Source: a candidate division NC10 bacterium CSP1-5 (GTDB lineage: Bacteria > Methylomirabilota > Methylomirabilia > Methylomirabilales > CSP1-5). From it: a stretch of DNA of 64,000 nucleotides. Below are positions 9,552 to 20,759 of this stretch, one piece after another. The translations under genes were made by a program, and so were the position numbers. The stretch's first letter is position 1. The number at the start of each line of letters is the position of its first letter. Location of the stretch: NCBI GenBank assembly GCA_001443495.1, contig LDXR01000002.1, forward strand, positions 253,306-317,305, written 5' to 3'. The notes under the pieces were generated by a model. That model saw nothing but the letters and a program-made list of their open reading frames with translations, had not been told where the DNA came from and did not search any database.

Positions 9552-10841
9552 ATGAAGATCAGTGTCGAAGAACTCGCCGGGTGCAAGCGCGCCCTCACCG
9601 TAGAGGTCTCGCCTGAGGCGGTCCGCCCCGCGGTGGAAGGGGCGTATCGCAAGCTGGGTCAGCGGGTCGCCCTCCCGGGCTTTCGGCGGGGGAAGATACC
9701 TCGGGAGATCCTCGAGCGTCGGTTCCGAGATGAGATTCGGGAAGAGGTGCTCCAGGAGATGATCCCGACGACCTACCGGCAGGCGCTCCAGCAGTCCCAC
9801 CTGGACCCGGTTGGGCTTCCCACGGTCGAGGAGGTTGACTTCCAGCTCGGGGAGCCCCTGCGGTACCGGGCCGTCGTGGAGGTCAAGCCTCCGCTCGAGG
9901 TCAGGGACTACAAGGGGGTTACCATCTCTCGAAAGAAAATGGAAGTGACCGATCAGGAGGTGGAGGAACACCTCAAGCTCCTCCAGGAACGAGTAGCAGA
10001 ATATGTCCCCATGGAGGGCTGGCCGGCCCTCAGAGAGGATCGGCTCATCGTTGACGCGCAGGGGTTCGTGGATGGAAAACCGAGGAAGGACCTTCGGGTG
10101 GAGGATTTCACCCTGGAGCTCGGGGCGGGCCAGTTGCTCCCGGGTGTGGACGAGCGTCTCGTCGGCGCCCTGAAGGGGGAGCTCCGGGATGCCCCGGTGG
10201 CCTTTCCCCCCGATGATCCACGGAAAGACCTCCGGGGGAAGGAGGTTCTCTTTCGGTTCACGGTGAAGGAGGTCAAGAAGAAAAGGGTCCCGCCCCTGGA
10301 TGACGCCTTTGCGAAAGCCGTGGGCGAGTGCGGGACGTTACGGGAGCTCCGGGAGAAGGTCCGTCAGGATGTTCTCACGCGGAAGGAGCACGCTGAGGAA
10401 CAGCGCCTCAAGTGGGAGGTGGTGGAGAAGATCGCAGCCGCCCATCCCGTTGAGGTCCCCGAAGGCATGGTGCGCCGAGAAATGGAGGGGATGCTTCGCG
10501 ACTTTTCCGCCTCGCGGGGCGGTCGCCCGGAACGCCTGGAGGGAGAGGTCTCGTTCCGTTTGAAGCTGGAGGAGGCGGCCCGGAAGCGGGCCAGGCACAT
10601 CCTGGTTCTCGACGCCATCGCGCGGCAGGAAGGGATTGCGGCCACCCCCGACGAGGTGGAGGCTGAGGTGGAGCAATTGGCGTCTGTGCTCCACCAAAAG
10701 CCGGATGAACTCAGGGCCCACCTGCGCCGCGAGGGTCGCATGGAGGCGGTCGCGGCCAACGTTGGCGAGCGGAAAACCGTGGAGTTTCTCTTCGCGCAGG
10801 CGAGGATTCTGGACAATTACGACCTCATTACCATCCCGTAG
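9552..10841 (+). CDS. tig: Trigger factor
   Basis: '[65 protein letters not shown]'; ATG 9552 preferred to the ORF-track start inside tRNA-Leu; followed by clpP-clpX. Confidence 0.95.
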   Translation: MKISVEELAGCKRALTVEVSPEAVRPAVEGAYRKLGQRVALPGFRRGKIPREILERRFRDEIREEVLQEMIPTTYRQALQQSHLDPVGLPTVEEVDFQLGEPLRYRAVVEVKPPLEVRDYKGVTISRKKMEVTDQEVEEHLKLLQERVAEYVPMEGWPALREDRLIVDAQGFVDGKPRKDLRVEDFTLELGAGQLLPGVDERLVGALKGELRDAPVAFPPDDPRKDLRGKEVLFRFTVKEVKKKRVPPLDDAFAKAVGECGTLRELREKVRQDVLTRKEHAEEQRLKWEVVEKIAAAHPVEVPEGMVRREMEGMLRDFSASRGGRPERLEGEVSFRLKLEEAARKRARHILVLDAIARQEGIAATPDEVEAEVEQLASVLHQKPDELRAHLRREGRMEAVAANVGERKTVEFLFAQARILDNYDLITIP

Positions 10842-10890
10842 GGGAGGACCCCCGGCACAGGCTGCCGGGGCAAGGGGAGGGGGATTGCCC

Positions 10891-11520
10891 ATGTATCTCG
10901 TGCCCATGGTGGTGGAACAGACGAGCCGCGGGGAGCGGGCGTACGATATCTTCTCCCGTCTCCTGAAGGATCGGATCATCTTCCTCGGGCAGCCCATCGA
11001 TGACGTCGATGCCAATCTGATCATCGCTCAGATGATCTTCCTGGAGGCCGAGGACCCGGAGAAGGATATCCACATGTACATCAACTGTCCGGGTGGCTCG
11101 GTGACGGCGGGCCTTGCCATCTACGATACGATGCAGTACATCAAGCCGGACGTGGAGACCATCTGCATGGGGCAGGCCAGCAGCATGGGGGCACTGCTGC
11201 TCGCGGCGGGCAAGAAGGGGAAGCGCTACTCCCTGCCTCACGCCCGGATCATGATCCACCAGCCATTGGGGGGCGTCCATGGCCAGGCCACCGATATCGA
11301 CATCCAGGCCCGAGAGATCCTCCGGGTCCGGGATGAGGTGAACCGGATCCTCGTTGCCCATACGGGCCAATCCCTCGAGAAGATCCAGAAGGATACGGAC
11401 CGGGACTTCTTCATGACCGCCGAGCAGGCCAGGGAGTACGGTATCCTCGATGAGGTGATCGTCTCGCGGGACGGGGCGAAGCTCCACTCAGAGATGTTGG
11501 CGCGGGCGTCAAGGCAATAG
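10891..11520 (+). CDS. clpP: ATP-dependent Clp protease proteolytic subunit
   Basis: '[79 protein letters not shown]'. Confidence 0.98.
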   Translation: MYLVPMVVEQTSRGERAYDIFSRLLKDRIIFLGQPIDDVDANLIIAQMIFLEAEDPEKDIHMYINCPGGSVTAGLAIYDTMQYIKPDVETICMGQASSMGALLLAAGKKGKRYSLPHARIMIHQPLGGVHGQATDIDIQAREILRVRDEVNRILVAHTGQSLEKIQKDTDRDFFMTAEQAREYGILDEVIVSRDGAKLHSEMLARASRQ

Positions 11521-11530
11521 GAGGGAAGAG

Positions 11531-12781
11531 ATGGCCAAGCCGGTCAAGCATGGCGGAAAACTCCAGTGCTCCTTCTGCGGCAAGAGCCAGGAGGATGTCC
11601 GCAAGCTGATTGCCGGACCGACCGTCTACATCTGTGATGAATGCATCGAACTGTGCAACGACATCATCTCCGAGGAGCTGGAGGAGGAACGAGGGAGGGA
11701 CCTCGGGGATATTCCCAAACCGGCGGAGATCAAGGCCATCTTGGACCAATACGTCATCGGGCAGGAGCGCGCCAAGCGGATCCTGTCGGTGGCGGTCTAC
11801 AACCATTACAAACGGATCAACGCCAAGCCCCGGTGCGACGAGGCCGAGCTGGCCAAGTCCAATATCCTGCTCATCGGCCCGACCGGATCGGGGAAGACGT
11901 TGCTCGCGCAGACCTTTGCCAAGATCCTGGATGTGCCCTTCACCATCGCCGATGCCACGACCCTCACGGAGGCGGGATACGTGGGGGAGGATGTGGAGAA
12001 TATCATTCTCCGCCTGCTCCAGATGGCCGACTATGACATCGAACGCGCAGAGCGGGGGATCGTCTATATCGATGAGATCGACAAGATCGCCCGCAAATCT
12101 GAGAACCCATCTATCACCCGTGATGTCTCCGGCGAGGGGGTCCAGCAGGCGCTGCTCAAGATCCTGGAGGGGACGGTGGCCAACGTGCCCCCCCAGGGGG
12201 GACGCAAACACCCCCAGCAGGAGTACCTCCAGGTCGATACCACGAACATCCTCTTCATATGCGGCGGTGCCTTCATCGGGCTGGAGAAGATGGTCGAGGC
12301 CCGGATGGGCAGCAAGGCGATGGGCTTCGGGGCCGCGATCCAGGGGCGGCGCGACAGAAAGATCGGAGAAACTCTCGCCGAGGTCCAGCCGGAGGACCTC
12401 CTGAAGTTCGGCCTGATCCCTGAGCTGATCGGGCGTCTCCCGGTGGTGGCCCCGCTCCACGAGCTCGACGAAGCGGCCCTGATTCGCATCCTGGTGGAGC
12501 CGAAGAACGCCCTGCTGAAGCAGTACCAGCGGTTTTTTGGATTTGAGGGGGTGAAGCTGACCTTTACCGATGAGGCCGTGCGGGCCGTGGCACATGCCGC
12601 AGTGCGCCGAGCCACGGGGGCCCGAGGCCTTCGATCGATCCTCGAGGATATCATGCTAGATATCATGTACGAGATCCCCTCTCAGACCGGCGTAGCGGAA
12701 GTGATCATCGGGCGAGAGGTGATCTTGGAGCGGAATCGTCCCATCCTCCTGTACCACAAGAAGAAGGCCGAATCGGCGTAA
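11531..12781 (+). CDS. clpX: ATP-dependent Clp protease ATP-binding subunit ClpX
   Basis: N-terminal zinc finger '[30 protein letters not shown]', Walker A '[13 protein letters not shown]'. Confidence 0.98.
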   Translation: MAKPVKHGGKLQCSFCGKSQEDVRKLIAGPTVYICDECIELCNDIISEELEEERGRDLGDIPKPAEIKAILDQYVIGQERAKRILSVAVYNHYKRINAKPRCDEAELAKSNILLIGPTGSGKTLLAQTFAKILDVPFTIADATTLTEAGYVGEDVENIILRLLQMADYDIERAERGIVYIDEIDKIARKSENPSITRDVSGEGVQQALLKILEGTVANVPPQGGRKHPQQEYLQVDTTNILFICGGAFIGLEKMVEARMGSKAMGFGAAIQGRRDRKIGETLAEVQPEDLLKFGLIPELIGRLPVVAPLHELDEAALIRILVEPKNALLKQYQRFFGFEGVKLTFTDEAVRAVAHAAVRRATGARGLRSILEDIMLDIMYEIPSQTGVAEVIIGREVILERNRPILLYHKKKAESA

Positions 12782-12826
12782 CCAGTCCTGGCGCGCGTCG
12801 CGTTCGGTTTATTTCGCCCTTTTTCC

Positions 12827-12855
12827 TTGACACCCCTCGGCGTGTCCAGTAGCTT
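12827..12855 (+). promoter_or_regulatory. Sigma70-type promoter TTGACA-17-TAGCTT
   Basis: Direct reading upstream of BamD-like gene. Confidence 0.4.
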
Positions 12856-12893
12856 TGGCTGGATTGCGTCACCCCCTTGCGTGGAGGCATGGT

Positions 12894-13790
12894 GTGATCG
12901 CGCGCCTGCGAACTCGGACAGCTCTCTTCATTTTGCTGGTCCCGTCGCTCCTCCTGGGCGCCTGTGCCAGCAAGCGTGACGCGCAGACTGGAGCCTTGAA
13001 CGAGGAGGCCCTCTTCTGGCGGGCCAATCTCGAGTTTATGCGGGGGCGGTACGAGGAGGCCCGGGAGATGCTCCGCCTCTTCGTTACCCAGTTTCCTGAC
13101 AGCCCCGTCGTTCCCGAGGTTCGCCTCGGGATCGCCCGGACCTATTTCGAAGAGGAGCATTACGAACAGGCCCGGGTGGAGTATGAGCGATTCCTGAGCC
13201 TCCATCCTCGCCACGAGCGCATGGATGAGGCGCAGTACTTCGTCGGCCTGAGCTATTTCCACCAACTCGAGCGGGTGGATCGGGATCAGACCGCCGCCCG
13301 GCGTTCGGTCGCTGCTCTTCGTAGGCTCCTGACCGAGGTCCCCGACACCGCGTACAGAGAGGACGCCGAGGCGAAGATCTCGGTCGCCCGCCGCCGTATG
13401 GCAGCGCAGGAAATCGACGTGGGCCTCTTCTACCTGAAGCGGGACAAGTTCAAAGGAGCTGCGAGCCGGTTCCAGTGGGTCATCGACCGTTACAATGACA
13501 CCGGTCTCGAGCCCAAGGCCTTCTTCTACCTCGGGGAGGCCTACGCCCGGATGGAGGAGAAAGAGAAGGCCCAGGAGGCATACCGCCAGCTCCTGGAGAA
13601 ATACCCCGACTCTCTCTGGGCGGTAGAGGCCGGAGACCGTCTTGGGGTCAAGGTGGTTCTCCAGTCGCGACCGGGCGAGGACCACAGGAATTCCGAGGAG
13701 GTACCGGGGGGGATTTGGGACCTCTTCAAGGAATCGTGGGAAGATCTCAAGACCACCTTCAAACATTCGCTCAAGCCCCGCCCGGAGTAG
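12894..13790 (+). CDS. TPR lipoprotein, BamD/YbgF-like
   Basis: Lipobox LLLGAC; 'YEEAREMLRLFVTQFPDSPVVPEVRLGIARTYFEEEHYEQARVEYERFL' ; GTG 12894 start likely. Confidence 0.75.
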   Translation: MIARLRTRTALFILLVPSLLLGACASKRDAQTGALNEEALFWRANLEFMRGRYEEAREMLRLFVTQFPDSPVVPEVRLGIARTYFEEEHYEQARVEYERFLSLHPRHERMDEAQYFVGLSYFHQLERVDRDQTAARRSVAALRRLLTEVPDTAYREDAEAKISVARRRMAAQEIDVGLFYLKRDKFKGAASRFQWVIDRYNDTGLEPKAFFYLGEAYARMEEKEKAQEAYRQLLEKYPDSLWAVEAGDRLGVKVVLQSRPGEDHRNSEEVPGGIWDLFKESWEDLKTTFKHSLKPRPE

Positions 13791-13800
13791 CCCCCGATCC

Positions 13801-14517
13801 ATGGACGCTCGTCAGTTGAAGCAGCAGATCCAGCAGGCGACGGCCCTCTTCCAGGGGGGGCGGTACGACGAGGCGGAAGTATTACTCCTGGAAATTGTCA
13901 AGCACACACCCCTCTATGCCAATATCTACAACATGCTCGGGTTCATCTATTCCCAACGGAACTCCCCGGACCAGGCCGTGGAAGTCTTTCGCCAAGCCCT
14001 AACCATCAACCCCCGTTACACGGAGGCACGGCTCAATCTCGCCATCACGCTGGCCGACATGGGGGCATACAGCGAGGCCCTCCGGGAGTACGGCCTCGCC
14101 AGGGAGGGAGAGGAGACCAAGGCCTCGAGCCTCCCCACGCATGCGCAGGCACGCCTGGCCAATGCTCATGCCGAGCTGGCCAAGGCCTATCAGGAGCTCG
14201 GTCTCTATCCCCAGGCGGTCCAGGAGTACGAGAAAGCCATCGGCCTGGCGCCCCTTTTTCCCGATCTCCATTGCAAGCTAGCCCGCTGCTACATGGAGGC
14301 GGGTGATGGCGATCAGGCACAGACGGCTCTGAAGCACGCTTTGGAGCTGCATCCGACCTATGCCGACGCCCTCGTCCAGCTCGGGCTCCTCCACTATCAA
14401 CGACGCGAGACATCGCAGGCCGTTTCCACGTGGGAGAAGGCCTTGACCTCTGATCCGGCCAATGTGTTGGCCCAGATCTACCTCCGCATGGCCCGGGAGG
14501 GAGGCACGGGCAACTGA
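13801..14517 (+). CDS. Tetratricopeptide repeat protein
   Basis: Multiple TPRs 'PLYANIYNMLGFIYSQRNSPDQAVEVFRQALTINPRYTEARLNLAITLADMG'. Confidence 0.88.
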   Translation: MDARQLKQQIQQATALFQGGRYDEAEVLLLEIVKHTPLYANIYNMLGFIYSQRNSPDQAVEVFRQALTINPRYTEARLNLAITLADMGAYSEALREYGLAREGEETKASSLPTHAQARLANAHAELAKAYQELGLYPQAVQEYEKAIGLAPLFPDLHCKLARCYMEAGDGDQAQTALKHALELHPTYADALVQLGLLHYQRRETSQAVSTWEKALTSDPANVLAQIYLRMAREGGTGN

Positions 14518-14528
14518 ACGGGCTGGCC

Positions 14529-15392
14529 ATGGCCTCGATCCTGAATGAGACGCGTCAGCTGCTGCTCACCCACGGCCTTCGTCCCAAGAAGCGCTTAGGA
14601 CAAAGCTTTCTGGTCGACCCAGTCGTTCTGCGAAGAATCCTGGACGGGGGGGAGCTTCAGGCAAGGGATCGGATCTTGGAGATCGGGGCCGGGGTTGGAA
14701 CGCTGACTCACGCCCTGGCCGAGCGCTGTGACCGGGTCATCGCGGTCGAGATCGATCCAGGGCTCTTTCAGATCCTGGAGGACCTCTTCCAAGGCCAAGC
14801 GCACGTGACGCTCGTCCGGGGAGATGCCCGGCACCTCGACCTCAGCTCTCTCGTGGGGGAGGGGCCCTGGAAGGTCATCGCGAATCTCCCCTATGCCATT
14901 GTGACACCGCTCATTACGCGGCTGCTTGAGGCCAGCCATCGCTTTTCCCTGCTCCTCCTGATGGTGCAGCAGGAGGTGGCCGAGCGGTTGATGGCTTCTC
15001 CGGGCACGAAGGCATACGGGTCCCTTTCGGTGCTGGCCCAGTACTACACCGATGTCCGGACCGTCGTCCGCGTGCCCCGAACAGCCTTCTATCCGAGACC
15101 TCAGGTTGACTCCGCCGTGGTCAAGTTTACGGTCCTGCCACGCCCTCGGGTCGCCCCCGCGGACCCCCCTCTTTTTTTCCGCCTGGTGCGCGCCGCCTTT
15201 GCCCACCGGCGCAAGACGCTGATGAATGCCCTGAGGCAAACGCGGTGGGATTCGTTGGATCGGCAGGAGATCGCAGCGGCACTCGAGCGAGCGAGCATTG
15301 ATCCGTCGCGACGAGGGGAGACGTTGAGCGTAGGGGAGTTTCAACGACTCGCTGATGAGATGTTTTCCGCGATCAAGGGATCGGCGGCCTAA
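14529..15392 (+). CDS. rsmA: 16S rRNA (adenine1518/1519-N6)-dimethyltransferase
   Basis: 'KKRLGQSFLVDPVVLRRIL..ILEIGAGVGTLTHALAERCDRVIAVEID..VIANLPYAIVTPLI'. Confidence 0.96.
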   Translation: MASILNETRQLLLTHGLRPKKRLGQSFLVDPVVLRRILDGGELQARDRILEIGAGVGTLTHALAERCDRVIAVEIDPGLFQILEDLFQGQAHVTLVRGDARHLDLSSLVGEGPWKVIANLPYAIVTPLITRLLEASHRFSLLLLMVQQEVAERLMASPGTKAYGSLSVLAQYYTDVRTVVRVPRTAFYPRPQVDSAVVKFTVLPRPRVAPADPPLFFRLVRAAFAHRRKTLMNALRQTRWDSLDRQEIAAALERASIDPSRRGETLSVGEFQRLADEMFSAIKGSAA

Positions 15393-15394
15393 GA

Positions 15395-15481
15395 TTCAGC
15401 AGTCAGCGGTCCGCTGTCCGCAGTCGGCACGGAGCCCTGAGCTTTTGAAGCTGATAGCTGACAGCCGATAGCTGAGGGCTG
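15395..15481. repeat. Heptad-period inverted array, class (AGCTGAT/AGCTGAC)n with TCAGCAG/CAGCGGT opposite arm
   Basis: agctgat agctgac agccgat agctgag ggctg, opposite to ttcagcagtcagcggtccgctgtccgcagtcgg. Confidence 0.7.
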
Positions 15482-15489
15482 GGACGGGA

Positions 15490-16653
15490 GTGGGGATGTT
15501 TCATACGGCGCGGGAAGACGATATCAAGGCCGGACGAATCACCGATGTCTACTTCTTGCGGACGCTCGAGATCCTTGACCGTGAAAAGATCGATGCGGTC
15601 GTTGAGGCGGAGGTGACCCTCAAGGCCTTCCCCGAATCATGGACGTGGGGCATTTTGGCCGGGATCGAGGAGGTGGCGGGGCTGCTCACCGGGCTGCCGG
15701 TCGACGTGGATGCCTTCCGCGAGGGATCGTCCTTTCGGGTGGGAGAACCGATCCTGACGGTCAGGGGTCCGTATCGGGAGTGGGGACACTACGAAACGGC
15801 GATCTTAGGTCTCCTCTGTCAGGCCTCCGGGATCGCCACGAAGGCCGCCCGGTGTAAACGCGCAGCAGACGGACGGACCGTGATCAGCTTCGGGGCGCGG
15901 CGGATGCATCCTGTCCTCGCACCCATGATCGAGCGGAACGCCTTCATCGGGGGATGTGACGGCGTGGCGGTGGTGAAATCGGCTGAGCTCATCAAGGAGG
16001 AGCCGGTCGGCACGATGCCGCATACCCTGGTCCTCATCTTGGGGGATACGGTGAAAGCGGCCAAGGCCTTTGATGCGAGCATCGACCCCCGGGTGAAGAG
16101 GGTGGTGCTCATCGACACCCTGAGCGATGAAAAGTTCGAGGCGCTCCGCGTAGCGGAGGCCCTCGGCGAGCGTTTGTTCGCCGTCCGGCTTGACACGCCT
16201 TCTTCCCGCCGGGGCGATATGCTGGAGATTCTGAGGGAGGTGCGTTGGGAGTTGAACTACCGGGGATTCTCCTGGGTGAAGCTCTTCATCTCCGGCGGCC
16301 TGGATGAAGCTGAGATCCAGCGGCTTAACCCGTTGGCCGATGCGTACGGGGTCGGCACCGCCATCTCGAACGCACCGGTGATGAACTTCGCGCTCGATCT
16401 GGTGGAGATCGATGGGCGACCCATCGCCAAGCGAGGCAAGCGATCCGGGCGAAAGGCGGCCTACCGGTGTCGCGGTTGCCGCCTTCGGTGGGTGCTCCCG
16501 GCGGACGCCTCTCCCCCGGCCTGCCCGTGCGGCGACTCCGTGGAATCGCTGCTCATGCCCCTCCTCCGCAATGGTTGCATCGTCCGAAAGCTGCCGACTA
16601 CGCAGGAGATCCGCTCCCGCGTCCTCGAGGAACTTGATTATCTTGCCCTGTGA
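15490..16653 (+). CDS. Nicotinate phosphoribosyltransferase with C-terminal Cys-rich (zinc-ribbon-like) tail
   Basis: 'FHTAREDDIKAGRITDVYFLRTLEIL', 'ISFGARRMHPVLAPMIERNAFIGGCDGVA', tail 'YRCRGCRLRW..CPCGDS'. Confidence 0.88.
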   Translation: MGMFHTAREDDIKAGRITDVYFLRTLEILDREKIDAVVEAEVTLKAFPESWTWGILAGIEEVAGLLTGLPVDVDAFREGSSFRVGEPILTVRGPYREWGHYETAILGLLCQASGIATKAARCKRAADGRTVISFGARRMHPVLAPMIERNAFIGGCDGVAVVKSAELIKEEPVGTMPHTLVLILGDTVKAAKAFDASIDPRVKRVVLIDTLSDEKFEALRVAEALGERLFAVRLDTPSSRRGDMLEILREVRWELNYRGFSWVKLFISGGLDEAEIQRLNPLADAYGVGTAISNAPVMNFALDLVEIDGRPIAKRGKRSGRKAAYRCRGCRLRWVLPADASPPACPCGDSVESLLMPLLRNGCIVRKLPTTQEIRSRVLEELDYLAL

Positions 16654-16755
16654 TGTCTTGGGGATGCCGCACTTTCCCCTTGACAAGCGGCAGACCACGA
16701 CTAACCTGAGCCCGTGCGGTTGACGTAGGGCACCTGTGCGGATGGAAAGTAAGCA

Positions 16756-17433
16756 GTGAAACTGCGTAACCCGCATCTGATCAAATTGGCGGGATGGCTG
16801 GGGGCAGCTGCGCTGCGCGCCTGGAGCAGCACGCTTCGCTGCCTTACCGACACACAGGGCCAGCACACCGACCCGTGGGACCCCGCGCTGCAGGAGCGGT
16901 ACATCTATGCGCTATGGCACGAAAATCTGTTGTTCACCGCGACGCTGCGGTCCGAGGCTGATGTCATCGCACTGATCAGCCGACACGCGGATGGAGAACT
17001 CCTGGCTCAGGTCTGTCGTTGGTTCGGCCTCCGCACGGTTCGCGGCTCGTCGGGACGTGGCGGGGTGGACGCGGTGGAGGAACTGCTTCGACTGCAGAAG
17101 GGCTTCCACCTCCTCGTAGCGCCCGACGGCCCCCTGGGGCCTAGACGGCAGGTCAAACGAGGACTCGTCTATCTTGCGTCCTGGACGGGGATGCCGATTG
17201 TTCCGCTAGGGGTCGGATTCCAACGAGCCTGGCGGCTCAACAGCTGGGACCGCATGGCGCTGCCTAAACCGTTGAGCACCATCACCTGTATCGCCGGGCC
17301 GCTCATCCGCGTGCCTTCGGTTATCAACAAGGCGGACTCGGACCACTACCGCCGGCTCGTCGAACAGAACATGGCGATCGCCACGTCAGCAGCGGAAGCC
17401 TGGGCTGCGGGGGAAAAGCCCGCCATCACATGA
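16756..17433 (+). CDS. Lysophospholipid acyltransferase family protein (DUF374)
   Basis: 'YIYALWHENLLF..ISRHADGELLAQVCRWFGLRTVRGSSGRGGVDAVEELLRLQKGFHLLVAPDGPLGPRRQVKRGLVYLASWTGMPIVPLGV'. Confidence 0.9.
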   Translation: MKLRNPHLIKLAGWLGAAALRAWSSTLRCLTDTQGQHTDPWDPALQERYIYALWHENLLFTATLRSEADVIALISRHADGELLAQVCRWFGLRTVRGSSGRGGVDAVEELLRLQKGFHLLVAPDGPLGPRRQVKRGLVYLASWTGMPIVPLGVGFQRAWRLNSWDRMALPKPLSTITCIAGPLIRVPSVINKADSDHYRRLVEQNMAIATSAAEAWAAGEKPAIT

Positions 17434-17548
17434 CCGGCCTTTTTGAAGTCTTGACACGGTCCAGGACCGCAAGTGGCACGGTTAAAGAGTCAGGCCTTTG
17501 CAGTGTGGTCCCGAATCCTGAAACGAAGGTGTATCTTGAACGGAGCCT

Positions 17549-18217
17549 ATGCCCCGGAAGCACGCAAGATCGATTTCAACCGCCCCGAGTAGAGAGCATT
17601 TTCGGCCCAAGGAGTGGGCCATCATCCAGAAGTACCGGACGCCGCGGCAGGTGCAGCAGTTTCTCCGGGCCCTACCCTATAATTGGGAAAGGGACGGAGA
17701 GACCCTGCGGACGTTTCGCAGCGTAGTCCGGCACTGGCAGGCGCATTGCCTCGAGGCAGCCGTGACGGCGGCGACCATCCTCGAGCAGCATGGCTACCCA
17801 CCGCTGCTTCTCGACTTTCAGTCACAGGACAACCTCGACCACGTCGTCTTCCTCTTTCGCCACCGGGAACGCTACGGCACCGTGGCGCGTTCGCGTGACG
17901 CCGGGCTGCACGGGCGCAAACCCGTGTATCGGTCGCTCAGGCAACTCGTGATGAGCTATGTGGATCCCTACGTGGATGGCTCCGGGCGCATCATCGGATA
18001 CGGAGTGCTCGACCTGCGGACGTTCCGTCGACCCAACTGGCGACTCTCCTCGAGAAACGTCTGGGCGGTGGAACGGGTTTTGATCAAGATGCCCCACAAG
18101 AAGCTGAAGACATCCGACCGTCGATACCGAGCAGTACTCCGGCGATACCGGACCTTTCGGAAGAACTACCCCGACAGGCCCGCCACGTTCTACGCAAACC
18201 GGCACGAGTGGCTGTAG
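17549..18217 (+). CDS. Hypothetical protein, transglutaminase/cysteine-protease-like motif arrangement
   Basis: 'HCLEAAVTAATILEQHGYPPLLLDFQSQDNLDHVVFLF...GYGVLDL' Cys...His...Asp order. Confidence 0.5.
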   Translation: MPRKHARSISTAPSREHFRPKEWAIIQKYRTPRQVQQFLRALPYNWERDGETLRTFRSVVRHWQAHCLEAAVTAATILEQHGYPPLLLDFQSQDNLDHVVFLFRHRERYGTVARSRDAGLHGRKPVYRSLRQLVMSYVDPYVDGSGRIIGYGVLDLRTFRRPNWRLSSRNVWAVERVLIKMPHKKLKTSDRRYRAVLRRYRTFRKNYPDRPATFYANRHEWL

Positions 18218-18444
18218 CGGGCACACCCTCCTTCGCCGCCAGGCAGAAGCTCTGAAAATTCTTTCTTGGTGGCCCCCTCGCAGATAGACGTGGATCATAG
18301 CAGAAATCGGACAGGGGATTGCCGAGGACAGGTGTATACTGGGACACTTACCTGTGCTTTGGGGGACGGAGGGAGACGAGCGGGGGTGTCCGTAGACTTG
18401 TGAGTCCGAAGATTCCAAGAACACAGAAGAGGGGTCACCTCATC

Positions 18445-19503
18445 ATGGCCGAAGGCCCGACCGTGCGGGCGCTGGGAGAGTTCGGCCTGCTGAGGAGACT
18501 TCGAGCGAAGAGCCCGCCCCTTCCCCCTGAGGTCCTGGTCGGGATGGGGGATGATGCGGCCATCATGCAGCCATCACCCGGCCTCGCGTTAGTGGCCACG
18601 GTAGATGTCCTGGTGGAGGGAAAGGACTTCCGCTGGGAATGGTGCCCTGCGGAGGCCGTGGGACACAAGGGGCTCACCGTCAGCTTGAGCGATGTCGGGG
18701 CCATGGGGGCGATTCCGAAGTACGCTCTCGTCGCCTTGGGCCTTCCCGCGAGGACACCCGTAAAGCGCGTGGATGGTATCTACCGGGGGATCTGGGGGGC
18801 AGCAGAGGCAGCAGGGGTAGCAGTCGTAGGGGGGGATCTCTCGGAAGCTTCTCGTCTCATCCTCGGCGTGACCGTCATAGGAGAGGGGGAGGCACATCAT
18901 CTCGTTCGCCGCTCCGGGGCAAAGGTTGGAGAGACCATCTGGGTCACCGGTCCTCTCGGGAGGGCCGCAGCGGGACTATGCGCCTTGAAGGCAGGGTACC
19001 GGGTTGAGCGTTCAGCAGTGAAGGGCAGGCGGGGGACGCGCATCCCGCCAAAGGCCCGGAAGGCTCTCCGGGGGACGATGCAGGCCCAGCTCTATCCCAT
19101 GGCACGTTATCGAGAGGGGAGGGTCCTGGCCGAGACCGGGATCGCCACGGCCATGATCGATCTCAGCGATGGGCTCGCCTCGGATCTGACGCGGCTAGTG
19201 GAGGAGAGTGGGGTGGGGGCTCGGATCCTTGCTGACCGAATTCCCGTGGATCGGTCCACGCGGCAGGTGGCAGAGCTTGTTGGGCTGGATTCCGTGAGGC
19301 TGGCGCTGGGCGGGGGTGAGGACTTTGAACTCCTCTTCACAAGCGGCGCCTCTTCCACGACGGTCGAGGAGGCCCTGGTCCGCAAAGGCTTCGCCCGGCC
19401 CCATGCCGTCGGCGAGATGCGTGCCGCCGACGAGGGGCTCACCCTCGTCGGCCCTCGGGGAAAGGAGCAGCCGCTTGGAAAGGGGTTTGAACATTTTCGT
19501 TAG
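18445..19503 (+). CDS. thiL: Thiamine-phosphate kinase
   Basis: 'MGDDAAIMQPSPGLALVATVDVLVEGKDFRWEWCPAEAVGHKGLTVSLSDVGAMGAIPKYALVALGLP'; ATG 18445. Confidence 0.95.
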   Translation: MAEGPTVRALGEFGLLRRLRAKSPPLPPEVLVGMGDDAAIMQPSPGLALVATVDVLVEGKDFRWEWCPAEAVGHKGLTVSLSDVGAMGAIPKYALVALGLPARTPVKRVDGIYRGIWGAAEAAGVAVVGGDLSEASRLILGVTVIGEGEAHHLVRRSGAKVGETIWVTGPLGRAAAGLCALKAGYRVERSAVKGRRGTRIPPKARKALRGTMQAQLYPMARYREGRVLAETGIATAMIDLSDGLASDLTRLVEESGVGARILADRIPVDRSTRQVAELVGLDSVRLALGGGEDFELLFTSGASSTTVEEALVRKGFARPHAVGEMRAADEGLTLVGPRGKEQPLGKGFEHFR

Positions 19504-20759
19504 GCCTGTCTTCCATCCTCCCCCTGGCGATCCATCAGTCGGATCCTCACCTTGACAATGCTTCGCTTATCCGACGCCGCGACGACGAAGCGCATCCCCC
19601 CATACTGGACCTCCTCCCCGGTGTCGGGGATCTTCTGAAAGAGGTGGAGGAGGAACCCGCCCAGGGTTTCGTATTCCCCTTCGGGGAGCTGGATCCCGAG
19701 TTCGTCGCTGAGCCGCTCCACTTCGAGTCGCGCATCGACGAGGTAGGAGCCGTCGGGAAGGCGTTTCAGGGGAAGCGGCTCCTCGTCGTATTCATCCTCG
19801 ATCTCGCCCACGATCTCCTCCAGGAGATCCTCGATCGTCACGATCCCCACCACCCCTCCGTACTCATCCACTACGACAGCCATGTGGAACCGTCCCCGCC
19901 GCATCTCTTGGAACAGATCGGCGACGAGTTTGGTCTCCGGAACATAGACCGCCGGGCGGATGAGCGGCGCGAGAGGTGTTTCGGGGCCGGCCGAGAGGAG
20001 GTCGAAGGCGTGGACGATGCCGACGATCTGGTCGATGCGCTCCTCGAACACGGGGATGCGAGAGAACTGGTGCTCACTCACCACCGCCACGGCCTCGGCT
20101 ACCGTCGCGGAAGCGGGGACTGCCACCACCTCAATGAGAGGGATCATGACCTCCTGAACAGTGGTCTCGCCAAAGTCAATGATCTTGTGGATCATCCGCC
20201 GCTCACCCGTATCGAGGTCGGCCTGATGTCTGTCTTCCTGGACCAGGAATTTCAGCTCCTCGCGGGTGATGTAGGGGTCGCGCTCGGACGGGGCAATCTT
20301 GAAGGGGGTCAGGAGCGACGCCGAGGCGCGGTGGACAACAGCGGTAAGCGGGGCGAAGAGGTGCAGGCAGAAGTAAAGCGGCGTCGCTAAGAGGGGCGCC
20401 AGGCGATCGGCATGCTGCCGGAAGTAGGCCCTAGGGACCATCTCACCGAAGAGGAGGACGAGGGGGGTGAGGAGTAGCGTCGCGTAGTACTGGCGGCCCT
20501 CCCCAAGGAGAAAGAGACAGAGCAGGGTGGCGGCCGTCGCACTGATTACGACACACAGGTTGGTCCCGACCAAGGTCGTGGCCAGGAGTCGGTCGGGTCG
20601 CTGGAGCAGCCGCTCCGCCACCCGGGCCCCCTTCACGCCCTCCCCCGCCAGGTGGCGAATCTTGGTTCGATCGCACGAGATCAGGGCCATCTCCGAGCCA
20701 GAGAAGAAGGCCTCCAGGAGGACGAGGCACCCGATGAGGATGAAAAGGAAGGGGATCAT
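19500..20759 (-). CDS. Hemolysin-related DUF21/CBS/CorC_HlyC membrane protein (copy A)
   Basis: DUF21 N-term, CBS pair, '[30 protein letters not shown]'. Confidence 0.92.
   Translation of the reverse strand: MIPFLFILIGCLVLLEAFFSGSEMALISCDRTKIRHLAGEGVKGARVAERLLQRPDRLLATTLVGTNLCVVISATAATLLCLFLLGEGRQYYATLLLTPLVLLFGEMVPRAYFRQHADRLAPLLATPLYFCLHLFAPLTAVVHRASASLLTPFKIAPSERDPYITREELKFLVQEDRHQADLDTGERRMIHKIIDFGETTVQEVMIPLIEVVAVPASATVAEAVAVVSEHQFSRIPVFEERIDQIVGIVHAFDLLSAGPETPLAPLIRPAVYVPETKLVADLFQEMRRGRFHMAVVVDEYGGVVGIVTIEDLLEEIVGEIEDEYDEEPLPLKRLPDGSYLVDARLEVERLSDELGIQLPEGEYETLGGFLLHLFQKIPDTGEEVQYGGMRFVVAASDKRSIVKVRIRLMDRQGEDGRQA

Noticed and set aside
11411-12595. 394-aa minus-strand ORF
   Set aside because: Antisense to clpX; shadow ORF.
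12705-13802. 365-aa minus-strand ORF
   Set aside because: Antisense to the BamD-like gene.
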